A stretch of 64,000 bases of DNA from Paraburkholderia sabiae (GTDB lineage: Bacteria > Pseudomonadota > Gammaproteobacteria > Burkholderiales > Burkholderiaceae): the NCBI RefSeq assembly GCF_030412785.1, contig NZ_CP125295.1, positions 3,658,001 through 3,722,000 of the forward strand. The letters are read 5' to 3'. The translations under genes were made by a program, and so were the position numbers. The notes under the pieces were generated by a model. The model did not search any database, was not told where the DNA came from, and saw only the letters and a program-made list of their open reading frames with translations. This document shows, one piece after another, positions 17,530 to 26,650 of this stretch; position 1 is the stretch's first letter, and the number at the start of each line of letters is the position of its first letter.

Positions 17530-18516
17530 TCAATCGATCTCGACGACGATCTTGCCGCGTGCGGTGTGCTCCGTGATCGCGTCGTACGCACGTTCGGCCG
17601 ATGCGAGATCGAAGCGGCGCGGATCGAGATGCGGCGTCAGCTTGCCTTGCTCGACGAGACGCGTCGCTTCGGCCAGCATCTCGCCGTGATGCGCACGATG
17701 CTTGCCGGTGAGCAGCGGATGCAGCGTGAACACACCGGAATACGTGGCCTCGCGAAACGACAACGGCGCAAGCGCATGCGTGCCCCAACCGAGCGCGCTC
17801 ACCACATGGCCGAAATGTTTGACGGCGGCGAATGACGCATCGAGCGTCGCTCCACCAACCGTATCGACGACCAGATCGAAGCCTTCGCCCGCTGTCAGTT
17901 CGAAAACGTATTGTTCGACGCCGCGCGCTGCGTAATCGATCGGCGTCGCGCCGAAGCGCGTGACGAGATCCTGATCGCGCGCACTCGCCGTCGCGAAGAC
18001 CTGCGCGCCGAGTGCACGCGCAAGCTGCACGGAGACATGCCCGACGCCGCCCGCTCCGCCTTGCACCAGCACGGTTTGACCGGCCTGCAAGCGCGCGCGG
18101 TCGACGATTCCCGCATACGACGTGATGAACGCGAGCGGCAGCGCGGCGGCTTCGCGCATCGACAGATTGGACGGCTTGTGCGCGAGCAGCTGCGCGTCGA
18201 CGGCTGCGTATTGCGCGAGCGAACCCTGAATACCGCCGACGCCGCCCGTCATCCCATACACCTCGTCGCCGGCCTTGAAGCGCGTCACGTCCGCACCGAC
18301 CGCGACGACCACACCCGCGAGATCGATGCCGAGCACGAGCGGCAACGGATGGCGCGCATGCGCGGCGCTCCCTGCGCGAATCTTCGTGTCGAGCGGATTG
18401 AGCCCGCTCGCCTTGATCTGCACGAGCACTTCGCCGCGCGCGGGTTCGGGAATCGGAAGCGTGGTCGGTTCGAGCGGACCTTTGTACTGGCTGAGAACGA
18501 GGGCTTGCATGGACAT
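17530..18516 (-). CDS. Zinc-independent MDR oxidoreductase (quinone oxidoreductase-like)
   Basis: A 328-residue medium-chain dehydrogenase/reductase of the quinone oxidoreductase/zeta-crystallin group, expected to use NADPH to reduce quinones or enones. The GroES-like domain has KASGLNPLDTKIRAG, and the zinc-ligand cysteines of alcohol dehydrogenases are absent. The Rossmann motif is VLVQGGAGGVGHVSVQLARALGA. The start at 18516 has CGGAG seven bases upstream; an earlier in-frame ATG at 18561 lacks a site. Its neighbour is a convergent LysR gene, not an obvious operon partner. Confidence 0.87.
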   Translation of the reverse strand: MSMQALVLSQYKGPLEPTTLPIPEPARGEVLVQIKASGLNPLDTKIRAGSAAHARHPLPLVLGIDLAGVVVAVGADVTRFKAGDEVYGMTGGVGGIQGSLAQYAAVDAQLLAHKPSNLSMREAAALPLAFITSYAGIVDRARLQAGQTVLVQGGAGGVGHVSVQLARALGAQVFATASARDQDLVTRFGATPIDYAARGVEQYVFELTAGEGFDLVVDTVGGATLDASFAAVKHFGHVVSALGWGTHALAPLSFREATYSGVFTLHPLLTGKHRAHHGEMLAEATRLVEQGKLTPHLDPRRFDLASAERAYDAITEHTARGKIVVEID

Positions 18517-18693
18517 GATGAACTCCGGCAGAAGATGAATTCGGTTGATGGAAAACATCATCGGCGAATGCAGAAGCCTGGTAAATCAACGATTTAGCAC
18601 GACGTCCAAACAGAAATGCATGGCCCGAACGGACCCACGCGTATACCTGGGTATGCGAATGGAAGCGTGCAAAACACAGGCCCTGCGGCTTAA

Positions 18694-18710
18694 AGGTGAG
18701 AACCTTCGGG
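18694..18710 (-). repeat. Origin-type iteron outside the origin
   Basis: AGGTGAGAACCTTCGGG, followed by AG. Confidence 0.65.
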
Positions 18711-18818
18711 AGTGAGCAAAAGGCTTTGGAACGCCGCACCATGAGCAGCCGCAAACCATTGCTGGATAAGGCTTTGCGAGCGGCCTCAAAAGTCGCGCGA
18801 AACGTGAAGTGCGATCAA

Positions 18819-18835
18819 TGGTGAGGCTTTGCGGG
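18819..18835 (-). repeat. Origin-type iteron outside the origin
   Basis: TGGTGAGGCTTTGCGGG, a copy with one change at the first base and one in the A-run. Confidence 0.6.
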
Positions 18836-18899
18836 ACCCAGGAAAAGTGACGCCGCCGAACACCACACGGCTCACCTTTAACGCTTGCCTGTGCTTACG

Positions 18900-20678
18900 T
18901 CAGACAAGACCGGCGATGTTCCGGCCGTCGCGATGCGAGAGCACATCGGCGAGCCGTTCCATCGAAACAGGCTTCGTGAGGTGGTAATCGAAGCCGGCAG
19001 CGAGCGCGCGCGACTTGTCGGATTCCGATGAGTAGCCCGTCAGCGCGATCAGGAACATATGCGTGAGCGCCTTGTTCGAACGGATCGTGCGCGCGACTTC
19101 GAAGCCGTCCATCTCTGGCATGCCGATATCGATGATGCCGACTTCCGGCAACTCTTTCGCGGCGAGCTTCACGGCATCGTGGCCGCTGCGCGCAACGATC
19201 ACCTGATGCCCTTCCAGTTCGAGCAGAAGATGCAGCGCATCGAGCGCGTCGACGTTGTCGTCGACGAGCATGATGCGGCTCGGCGCGGCGTTCACCGCCG
19301 TCATCTGATCGTGCGTGATCTGCGGCTCGCGATCGAGTATCGGCAGTTCGAGCGTGACGCGCGTGCCGTGGCCGACGCCCTGACTGTCGAGCGTGATCGT
19401 CCCGTCGTGCAGTTCGATCAGCCGCTTCGCGACCGCGAGGCCGATGCCGAGTCCGCCTTCCGAGCGGCGCATGTTCGCCTGCGACTGCGCGAACAGCTCG
19501 AAAACGTGGTCGAGCGCTTCGCGGCTCATGCCGACGCCGTTGTCCTCGATGACGATCGACACCATGCCGCCTCGCTCGGCGCCATCCGTTGCGGGATCGG
19601 GTTCCAGCTCCACGCGCAGCTTCAACGTGCCGCCGACTGGCGTGTACTTCGCCGCGTTCGACAGCAGATTGCCGATCACCTGACTCAGGCGCACATGATC
19701 GGCGCGCACATGAACGGGCTGGTCGAGTCCTTCGATTTCGAGCCGATGCTTGCGCGCGTCGATGTGATGCTTGAGCGCGGTAATCGCGTCGTAGATGATT
19801 TCGTTCAGCGACGTGCGGCTGTATTTGATTGCCAGCTTGCCGTGCCGCAGACGCGCGGCATCGAGCAGATCGTCGACGAGCGTGCGTAGCTGGCGCATCT
19901 GCCGTTGCGCGATGGCGAGCACGTCGGTGGCCTGGTCTTCGCCTGCGCACAGCAGCTTGAGCGCGGCGATCGAACTGTCGATGGGCGCCATCGGATTGCG
20001 CAGTTCATGCCCGAGCATCGCGATGAATTCGTCGCGCCGGTGCGCTGCGTCTTCGAGCGCGCGCCGTGCCTGTTGCGCGGCGGCGGCTTCCGCTTCGGCG
20101 GCCTGTTGCGCGTCGAGCAGGGTCAGCGCGGCACCCGCGAGCACGGCAAGATTGCCGAGAAGGCGCACGTCTTCGCGGTCGAAGCGATGCTCGTCGTGCG
20201 AAGCGACCCAGATCGCGCCCAGTTGCTTCGACTCCTGCCCGCGAATCGGAATGGGCGTGATGATGCCTTCCGTCATGACGGCACCCGCATCGCGCAGACT
20301 CTTGAAGAACGTGTGCGGCTCGACGAAGAGTTGCGGCGCGCCGAGTTCGAGCGTCATGCCGCACGGGCATTCGGCCCACTCGGTTGTCTTGCCTTCGAAC
20401 CCCGCGCATGCACCAGCGACCGCGCGCCAGCGGAACACGGCATTGCCTTCGGCGGTGGTTTCGAGCAGGCTGATACCTGCGCTGCCGGCGCGGCAGGCAC
20501 CGAGCGCCGCATCGGCGATGGCTTGAAGCAGGGTGTCGCGGCGGCCCGTTTGCGCGCCGGCGACGGTGACCAGCGTGCGGACTTCGGCGGCATGATCGGG
20601 TGCGCGCGCCGGCCGGTCTTTCAGATCGTCCGTGCGCAATACGCCCGCCTGCCGGGCGCTTTCGATGCCGTCGCTCAT
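18900..20678 (-). CDS. Soluble hybrid histidine kinase (GAF-HisKA-HATPase-REC)
   Basis: A cytoplasmic sensor of about 592 residues without transmembrane segments. The domains in order are a GAF-like sensor (about 40-185), a short coiled coil, HisKA with the phospho-acceptor in MLGHELRNP, HATPase_c with NLLSNAAKYTP, DNGVGM and GGLGIGLAV, and a C-terminal receiver with DD, IIDIGMPEMDG (phospho-Asp) and LTKPV. I chose the start MSDGIES (20678); an ATG at 20747 is also in frame, and neither has a clear ribosome site. A hybrid kinase of this type normally phosphorylates its own receiver and then a phosphotransfer partner. None is encoded nearby. Confidence 0.85.
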   Translation of the reverse strand: MSDGIESARQAGVLRTDDLKDRPARAPDHAAEVRTLVTVAGAQTGRRDTLLQAIADAALGACRAGSAGISLLETTAEGNAVFRWRAVAGACAGFEGKTTEWAECPCGMTLELGAPQLFVEPHTFFKSLRDAGAVMTEGIITPIPIRGQESKQLGAIWVASHDEHRFDREDVRLLGNLAVLAGAALTLLDAQQAAEAEAAAAQQARRALEDAAHRRDEFIAMLGHELRNPMAPIDSSIAALKLLCAGEDQATDVLAIAQRQMRQLRTLVDDLLDAARLRHGKLAIKYSRTSLNEIIYDAITALKHHIDARKHRLEIEGLDQPVHVRADHVRLSQVIGNLLSNAAKYTPVGGTLKLRVELEPDPATDGAERGGMVSIVIEDNGVGMSREALDHVFELFAQSQANMRRSEGGLGIGLAVAKRLIELHDGTITLDSQGVGHGTRVTLELPILDREPQITHDQMTAVNAAPSRIMLVDDNVDALDALHLLLELEGHQVIVARSGHDAVKLAAKELPEVGIIDIGMPEMDGFEVARTIRSNKALTHMFLIALTGYSSESDKSRALAAGFDYHLTKPVSMERLADVLSHRDGRNIAGLV

Positions 20679-20856
20679 GGTGTTCGATGAAGTGTGGTGT
20701 GCAACGTTCCGGCGCTTCTGCGCCCCTGCAAACAGCAGGCCCGTCATTATCGAAGAAGTATAGGCGTTGTGATCGGATGATTGCGCCGGATTTCGCGGCG
20801 CCGGTATTGGTATGTTCCCTGCGTGCCGATCAGGCTCAGCCTCGTGGAGAAGAGCA

Positions 20857-21258
20857 ATGAACCAGCAAACGATTTATGAAGGCGGATGCGCGTGCGGCGC
20901 CGTGCGTTTTCGTGCGAGCGGCGCGCCTAGCCGCGTCGGAATGTGTCACTGCATGACGTGTCGGCGGGTGCACGGATCGGCATTCGGTTCGTACGCGATT
21001 TTCGCTCGCGACGCCGTGACCTTATCGGGTAACACGCGCGAATGGCGAAGCTCGGAGCAGGGCCGGCGTCACTTCTGTCCGCTGTGCGGATCGGTGGCAT
21101 TCATGGTGTACGCCGACCACGACGAAATCGATCTGCCCATTGGCGCGTTCGATCAAACGGGACTCTTCGAGCCCGCCTATGAACTGTGGTGCAAGCGCAA
21201 GGAGCCGTGGTTGCCGAAGGGCGTGCGGCCCGAATACGACGAGGAGCGCGAGCACTAG
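20857..21258 (+). CDS. GFA-family protein (glutathione-dependent formaldehyde-activating enzyme-like)
   Basis: A 133-residue CENP-V/GFA fold protein binding two zinc ions. The ligands are visible as GGCACGAVRF, GMCHCMTCRRV and HFCPLCGS. Only one characterised member (Gfa) condenses glutathione with formaldehyde; for the rest, including this one, the substrate is unknown. The start at 20857 follows GGAGAAGAG. It diverges from the sensor kinase gene with 178 bp between them. Confidence 0.9.
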   Translation: MNQQTIYEGGCACGAVRFRASGAPSRVGMCHCMTCRRVHGSAFGSYAIFARDAVTLSGNTREWRSSEQGRRHFCPLCGSVAFMVYADHDEIDLPIGAFDQTGLFEPAYELWCKRKEPWLPKGVRPEYDEEREH

Positions 21259-21278
21259 CTCGCAAGCGCGGTGAGAGA

Positions 21279-21337
21279 ACGCGGGCCGTTACGCCGGTCG
21301 CTGCCTGAGCGGGCGGCGTCCCGCGTACGGCCCGCGT
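21279..21337. terminator. Long-loop inverted repeat between convergent genes
   Basis: ACGCGGGCCGT (21279-21289) is perfectly complementary to ACGGCCCGCGT (21327-21337). It lies between the GFA gene and the DUF6496 gene and probably ends transcription from either side, although no T-run is present. Confidence 0.45.
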
Positions 21338-21342
21338 AGCCT

Positions 21343-21495
21343 TTACTGATGATGCTTCTTCGGAATCTTCGCGCCTGACTTGCGTGCCTGATTCAACGCG
21401 ATCGCGACGGACTGTTTTTGCGATTTGCCCGCCTTCTTTTCGGTCTTGATGTTGTGACCGATGGTTTCCTTCGATGTGCCTCGTTTCAGTGGCAT
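21343..21495 (-). CDS. Small basic DUF6496-type protein
   Basis: A 50-residue basic protein, MPLKRGTSKETIGHNIKTEK and onward, with QKQSVAIALNQARKSGAKIPKK. This matches the DUF6496 pattern (repeated GTS, NI.TE, QAVAIAL), common as single genes in Burkholderia and alphaproteobacteria. Function is unknown; the charge suggests nucleic-acid contact. The start is fixed by GGAAAGGAG seven bases upstream. Confidence 0.85.
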   Translation of the reverse strand: MPLKRGTSKETIGHNIKTEKKAGKSQKQSVAIALNQARKSGAKIPKKHHQ

Positions 21496-21733
21496 GTCGC
21501 TCTCCTTTCCCATTGCAATGGCGCATGACATTGCGCCGCATGTGCGCCGCGTCGAATTGCGGCGACGTGCATCGAATGAAAGCATGTGCTGTTCCCGCAT
21601 GCGTTTTCTTCGGGCGGCAAAGCGCTTGAATCCACCTGGCGTCAGCGTTTCCGCCCATCCATGAAGCGTTGCGCGAAAAGCGGTACGTCGCTTGCTGAAA
21701 GAGTGCCTGGCACGTTGATTTCAGGAGCATCTC

Positions 21734-22048
21734 GTGAACACCGTTTCGATTGCGCGCAGCGCGACAGCGGCAATTTTTGCCGCGGCAGCGGGCGTCGGCT
21801 ACGCGCAAACGGGCTGGCATCCCGCGACGCAGAGCGACAAACCGATGGCGGCGCCGGGCGCGACATCGGGTGAGCTCAAGACGCCGCGACCGAGCCAGTC
21901 GTCGACGCCAGGCATGTCCGGCGCGGCTGCGTCCGACCCGGGCATTCCGGACACGGGCCGCACGCGCAGCCTCCAGGGCGCGCACGGCACGCACAGCAAC
22001 GGCAAGCCCGCGACGAAGCCCAATTCGGGCGAAGGCAACGTGCATTGA
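21734..22048 (+). CDS. Small secreted low-complexity protein
   Basis: A 104-residue protein with a Sec signal peptide (MNTVSIARSATAAIFAAAAGVGYAQ). The mature part is low-complexity and rich in Pro, Gly, Ser and Thr, without domains. It is probably a disordered periplasmic protein, and I do not recognise a family. CAGGAG is upstream of the start. It precedes the DUF6723 gene by 112 bp on the same strand. Confidence 0.6.
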   Translation: MNTVSIARSATAAIFAAAAGVGYAQTGWHPATQSDKPMAAPGATSGELKTPRPSQSSTPGMSGAAASDPGIPDTGRTRSLQGAHGTHSNGKPATKPNSGEGNVH

Positions 22049-22160
22049 CCTTCGCCGCCCTTCGCAATCGCGCGCGTTCAATGCGCCAGCGGATGCGCCA
22101 TTTCAACCTGCATGTCGGCAAAAACGCCGGGTCCGGCATGCACAGTACGGGAGTTGCAAG

Positions 22161-22442
22161 ATGACAAGGCCACGGATGATTTTCCCGAAAGCGCGCAATG
22201 CTGTGGCCTCGAAACCCGAGTCGCAGAGCGACTATCAGATCTACGCCACCTACCGACGCACGACGGAGGGGTCGTATATGGGACAGCTAAAGGTCGTGCG
22301 CAAGACGGATGGCCGTCTGCTGTTTCCGTTCACAGGCGCGCCCGACATCGGCCCGTATACCGATGGCGATCAGGCGCGCGAAGCCGCGCACCGTCACGGC
22401 GAAACGATCGTGCAATCGGATCTCGACAATCCCGAGCCTTGA
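22161..22442 (+). CDS. DUF6723 family protein
   Basis: A 93-residue protein with the recurring pattern YQIYATYRRTTEGSYMGQLKVVRKTDGRLLFPFTGAPDIGPY and AHRHGETIVQSDLDNPEP, characteristic of a small Burkholderiaceae family (DUF6723) of unknown function. The start at 22161 follows GGGAG. A longer in-frame extension upstream would overlap the preceding gene and has no motif support. Confidence 0.82.
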   Translation: MTRPRMIFPKARNAVASKPESQSDYQIYATYRRTTEGSYMGQLKVVRKTDGRLLFPFTGAPDIGPYTDGDQAREAAHRHGETIVQSDLDNPEP

Positions 22443-22539
22443 GTCGCTTTGAGTCAATCGACCCTTTGATGCTGTGCATTTCACGGGCAACTTCCCGATA
22501 CCGCTGCCTATAATCGCGAACGGATAACGGAGGCAGACG

Positions 22540-23280
22540 ATGAAGCGTAAAAGCGCATTGGTGATCGGCGTCGGCGCCGAACTCGGTCTCGGCGCGGCGC
22601 TGTGCAGGAAGATCGCCGCGAACGGCTATCACGTGTATGTCGCGGGGCGCACGCAAGCGAAGCTCGACGCCGTGACGAACGGCATCGCGTCGCGCGGTGA
22701 GTCGGCGGAGTCGTTTGCGATGGACGGCACGTCGGAAGCCGACATCGTGCGTCTGTTCGACAAGGCGATGTCTCCGCCCGACGATATCGACGTGCCTTCG
22801 CTCGTCGTCTACAACGTCGGCAATAACCGGCATGTGCCGTTTCGCGATCTGACGGAAGCGCAGATGCAGGACTTCTTGCGCTCGGGGCCGATCGGCGGAT
22901 TCCTCGTCGGACGCGAGGCTGCGCGGCGGCTTGCGCCGCTGGGCCGCGGTACGGTGCTTTTTACGGGCGCGTCGGCGAGCCTTCGCGGCAAGCCGGGCTT
23001 CGCGCATTTCTCGGCGGCAAAGGCCGGTCTGCGGATGGTCGCACAGAGCATGGCACGCGAGTTCGGGCCGCTCGGGCTGCACGTCGCGCATGTGGTGATC
23101 GACGGCGGCATCGACGGCGAGCGTCTGCATAGCTCGCGTCCGCAAGCTGCCGCCGAGCGCGGCGAAAACGGACTGCTGAACGTCGACGCCATCGCCGAAG
23201 CGTACTGGCAGCTTCATCTTCAGCATCCGTCCGCATGGACGCACGAAATCGATCTGCGTCCGTTCAAGGAACCGTTCTGA
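22540..23280 (+). CDS. Short-chain dehydrogenase/reductase with Phe in place of catalytic Tyr
   Basis: A 246-residue classical SDR. The cofactor motif near the N-terminus is atypical (VIGVGAELGLGAAL) and NAG is replaced by NVG in VVYNVGNN. Ser is present in LFTGASASLRGKPG. The YxxxK motif reads FSAAK (HFSAAKAGL), so the catalytic tyrosine is phenylalanine. This pattern occurs in a subgroup of SDRs, and reductase activity is uncertain. The start at 22540 follows GGAGG. The gene stands alone and converges on hpnR. Confidence 0.85.
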   Translation: MKRKSALVIGVGAELGLGAALCRKIAANGYHVYVAGRTQAKLDAVTNGIASRGESAESFAMDGTSEADIVRLFDKAMSPPDDIDVPSLVVYNVGNNRHVPFRDLTEAQMQDFLRSGPIGGFLVGREAARRLAPLGRGTVLFTGASASLRGKPGFAHFSAAKAGLRMVAQSMAREFGPLGLHVAHVVIDGGIDGERLHSSRPQAAAERGENGLLNVDAIAEAYWQLHLQHPSAWTHEIDLRPFKEPF

Positions 23281-23302
23281 TCGCCGCGTTCAGCGTGTGA
23301 AT

Positions 23303-24844
23303 TCAGCCCGCACCCATACGGCTTTCGTCGACGAACGTTTCAGTCGCGTCGTCGATCTTGCGGCTCTTGCGTCCCATCGGACCATGCACGTAGAGCACCT
23401 TGACGTTGCTTTGCTCGGGCCGCTGCGCGGGCGGCGGCGTCATCTCGTAGCGCACTTCGCGCGCGTGATCGCTCAGTTGCAGATTCGGATTGAACACCGA
23501 GTTGAAGCGCCACAGCATGCGCACGAAGTTAGTCTGCCCGCGCATCAATAGCGATGCCGCTTCGCCCGCCGCGCGATACAGCGCGCCCCAGCCGAGATGC
23601 TTGCGATTGAGCACCTGCTGCGTGCGCACCAGTTCGCCATAGAACTCGGGTAAGGGCAGCTTCGTCGGCAGCACGGCGTGCTGGATGTCGTAGAGCCGGT
23701 AATCGAGGCTCGTCAGAGTGCGCTGCTCGCGCAACCAGATTTCGGTGCCCGGATACGGCGTGTTCACGCTGATATTCACGATCTCCGGAATCTCCAGGCA
23801 CCATTGCCGGATCGTTTCGAAGCGGTCGTGATCCCAGTCGGGATCGGCGATCAGATTGACGGCGACCGTGATGCCCAGCGAGCGCGCAAACGCGAGCGCC
23901 TCGAAGTTCTTGTCGAGATTGACGCGCTTGCGAAACGCCTTGAGACCTTCGGCGTCGATCGCTTCGAGCCCGATGAACATGTACTGGAGACCGAGCTTGC
24001 GCCAGTACTCGAACACTTCCTTGTTACGCAGCAGCACGTCGCCGCGCGTTTCGAGGTAGTACTTCTTGTGGATGCCGCGCCGTTCCACTTCGCGGCCGAT
24101 CGCCATGCCGTGATCGGCGTGAACGAAGGCGACATCGTCGACGATAAACACGCCCGGCTCACGGATCGACGCCAGTTCTTCGGCGACGACTTCGGGACTG
24201 CGCGAACGATAGCTGCGTCCATAGAATGTCCACGCGCTGCAGAACGTGCAGTCCCACGGACAGCCGCGCGCGAATTCGATCGATGCGCACGGATCCAGCA
24301 CGCCGATGAAGTATTTGCGCCGATGCCGCAGCAGATCGCGCGCGGGACGAATCTGATCGAGGCTTTCTGCAAAACCGGGCGGCGGACCTTCGCCGTCGCG
24401 CGTGACGACGCCGGGAATGCGCAGCAGATTCTCTTTGCCTGCAATCGCCGCGAGCAGCTCGACGATCTTCGCTTCGCCTTCGCCCTTCATCACGCAATCG
24501 ATCGCGCCGTCCGCGTGTCTCAGCATGTCGACTGCCGTGAACGACGCGCTATGTCCGCCGACGAACACGAAGCAGCCCGGCAATTGCGCCTTGATCGCCT
24601 TCGACAGATCGATGATTTCGGGAATGTTGGCGAGATAGTTGCCGGAGAAACACACGACGTCAGGCCGGCATGTTCGGACGAGATTGTGCAGAGCGCGATG
24701 GGATTCGACCTGCAGGTCGATCAGGCGGATATCGTGGCCGGCTTCGCGTATCACGGCGGCGACGGTTTCGAGTCCGAGCGGCTCGAGCCGCAGATACACG
24801 CGCGTGTACATCAGGCCACTTGGGTGAACAGCGAGCACCTTCAT
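23303..24844 (-). CDS. hpnR: Hopanoid C-3 methylase (B12-binding radical SAM)
   Basis: A 513-residue class B radical SAM methylase. The N-terminal cobalamin-binding domain (about 1-150) contains GHDIRLIDLQVE and FVGGHSASF. The radical SAM core has the CxxxCxxC cluster motif, Cys195, Cys199 and Cys202 (RGCPWDCTFC). Size and sequence style match HpnR, which methylates hopanoids at C-3 of ring A and modifies membrane rigidity. The other hopanoid genes (shc, hpnH and so on) are not in this window. A related cobalamin radical SAM enzyme is the main alternative. Confidence 0.88.
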   Translation of the reverse strand: MKVLAVHPSGLMYTRVYLRLEPLGLETVAAVIREAGHDIRLIDLQVESHRALHNLVRTCRPDVVCFSGNYLANIPEIIDLSKAIKAQLPGCFVFVGGHSASFTAVDMLRHADGAIDCVMKGEGEAKIVELLAAIAGKENLLRIPGVVTRDGEGPPPGFAESLDQIRPARDLLRHRRKYFIGVLDPCASIEFARGCPWDCTFCSAWTFYGRSYRSRSPEVVAEELASIREPGVFIVDDVAFVHADHGMAIGREVERRGIHKKYYLETRGDVLLRNKEVFEYWRKLGLQYMFIGLEAIDAEGLKAFRKRVNLDKNFEALAFARSLGITVAVNLIADPDWDHDRFETIRQWCLEIPEIVNISVNTPYPGTEIWLREQRTLTSLDYRLYDIQHAVLPTKLPLPEFYGELVRTQQVLNRKHLGWGALYRAAGEAASLLMRGQTNFVRMLWRFNSVFNPNLQLSDHAREVRYEMTPPPAQRPEQSNVKVLYVHGPMGRKSRKIDDATETFVDESRMGAG

Positions 24845-25030
24845 GAGATCTCCTTGCGTCCGAAGGGCGCGCTCGCGTGGCTACACGCGGCGTGCCGGGC
24901 TTTCGTGCTGGTATCCCTGGTACGGTTCGACTGCTGAGCCTGTGCGTCCTGCCGGACCTCACCGCGATGGGCTCGATCCGATTCTACTTGTCATCGGATG
25001 GACTTGCTCACGGGCGGGCGCATGACGCAA

Positions 25031-25047
25031 AGGTGAGAGTTTTCGGG
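25031..25047 (-). repeat. Origin-type iteron outside the origin
   Basis: AGGTGAGAGTTTTCGGG, followed by AGA; an exact consensus copy. It is in the 273-bp gap between the hpnR start and the exporter 3' end. Confidence 0.8.
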
Positions 25048-25117
25048 AGACATTGAAGTGGCGCGCGAGGGCGTGTCGCCGCGCCGCAGCATGTCGGCAG
25101 ACGAAGGCGGAACGCGC

Positions 25118-26419
25118 TTACCGCGCAGGATGTCGCCAGTCGTCCCAGCGGTCGCGAATGCGCAGCGCGATGCGCTTCCACGGCGGATCGGCGAACAGGA
25201 TCAGTGCGCCGAGCGCGAGGCATCCGCAGACGAGAAACGTGCCGCGATAGCCGAGTCCTGCAACCAGCACGCCCGACAGCACGCCCGACAAAATCGAGCC
25301 GACGCGCGACGCGTTGAAGAACAGTGCCGTCGCCGCGCCCGGTGAACGTGGCATCAGATCCTGCATGTACGTCATGCCGAGACACGACGTGACGGCGACG
25401 ACGAACGCGTTGAACGCCTGCATCGGGATCAGCACATTGATGGTGCCCGACGCCGCGACGGCCACGAAATACACGACGTGCACCGCTGCGCACGCCGCGA
25501 GCCAATTCAGCTTGTTCAGCGTCGAGCCGCGTGCGCCGAGCGCGAGCATCATCGGAATTTCGAGGAAGGCGCCGAGGCCGAGCATGATCGACACATCGAG
25601 CCGCGTGCCCTTCAGGCCGTGCACGACATAGAGCGGCAACACGATCATCGTCGCGTTCGCGGCGAGGCCGATCAGCGTCAACGCGACGACGGAGCGCCAG
25701 ATTTGGCGCTGCGTGCCGGGCGCGTGAGGCGGCGAGGGCGGAGGCGGTTCGGCAGGTTCGGTGACCGTCGTTACTTCGAGCGACGAGGCGGGGTCACCAG
25801 CGTAATGCGCGGGCGCGCTGTGTGGATCGCCGGCGGGCGACTCGCGCATGCGCCACACGATCACGGCGCACGCCGCGAAGCACGCGGCCGCGAACAGAAA
25901 GAGCCCGTAATAGCCCGCGCCCGCGAGCACCAGCGCGCCGACGGATGGCCCGAACACCCACGCCATCGACAGGACCGTGCGCAGCGTCGCCAGCGCAAAT
26001 GAGCGCTCGGCTTCGTCGTGCACAGGCAGTGCCGAGCGTCCGAACGAAAACACCAGCGACATCGCCGAGCCGCCCGCGCCGAGAAACGCGACGCCGATTG
26101 CGAGCAGCGCCGGATAGTTGCGCACGAAACAGAGCAGCAAAAAGCCGAGCGCCGCGGCGATCAATGCCGCCAGCAAGAGTCCGCGATGATGTCCGTGTTT
26201 ATCGGACCATTTGCCCGCCCACGCACTCGCGACCACACCGCTCGCCGCGATCAGCGTCATGAATAGACCGAGCTGCAACGGCGACATGCCCGCCTGCTCG
26301 ACGCCGAACAGCGACAGATACGGCGCGGTGAACGACATCGCGATGCCCAGCATCAGCGTCGCGCTGGCAAGCGGCGTGAAGGAATGAATGCGCGTGAGAC
26401 TGGCGAAGCGGGAGTTCAT
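25118..26419 (-). CDS. MFS sugar efflux transporter (SetA/SetB-like)
   Basis: A 433-residue, 12-segment major facilitator. The first half begins with TPLASATLMLGIAMSFTAPYLSLF, and motif A-like GKWSDKHGHHRG follows segment 2. A proline-rich cytoplasmic loop of about 50 residues joins the halves. FFNASRVGSILSGVLSGVLV in the second half fits the Set family, which exports sugars and sugar analogues. The substrate is inferred from family only. It is a single gene; its promoter region faces the gene at 26651. Confidence 0.82.
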   Translation of the reverse strand: MNSRFASLTRIHSFTPLASATLMLGIAMSFTAPYLSLFGVEQAGMSPLQLGLFMTLIAASGVVASAWAGKWSDKHGHHRGLLLAALIAAALGFLLLCFVRNYPALLAIGVAFLGAGGSAMSLVFSFGRSALPVHDEAERSFALATLRTVLSMAWVFGPSVGALVLAGAGYYGLFLFAAACFAACAVIVWRMRESPAGDPHSAPAHYAGDPASSLEVTTVTEPAEPPPPSPPHAPGTQRQIWRSVVALTLIGLAANATMIVLPLYVVHGLKGTRLDVSIMLGLGAFLEIPMMLALGARGSTLNKLNWLAACAAVHVVYFVAVAASGTINVLIPMQAFNAFVVAVTSCLGMTYMQDLMPRSPGAATALFFNASRVGSILSGVLSGVLVAGLGYRGTFLVCGCLALGALILFADPPWKRIALRIRDRWDDWRHPAR

Positions 26420-26650
26420 CGAGGGCGCGTGTTCGAACTGTGGGATGCGTGCTCGGATGAAAAGCAGCGCACGCAGCAGGCATTGTCGAACGCAATGCGC
26501 ATTGCGCGCAACGCAGTTTCGTCATGTTGTGCAAAGAATGCTCGACGCATTCACGAAAACGCGAGAAGCCCGCTTCGCGTCAAGGACAAGCGGAGCGCGA
26601 TGGCGCGAAACGCTTAGACTGCAGGGCACATTACGTTGGATATGTTGACC

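Larger units (their letters stand above)
18517..18899. other. Intergenic region with two iteron copies
   Basis: A 383-bp gap between the divergently read MDR gene and the 3' end of the sensor kinase gene. Besides iterons at 18694 and 18819, a partial GGCTCACCTTT occurs near 18869. No open frame here has a ribosome site or recognisable motif. Confidence 0.55.
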
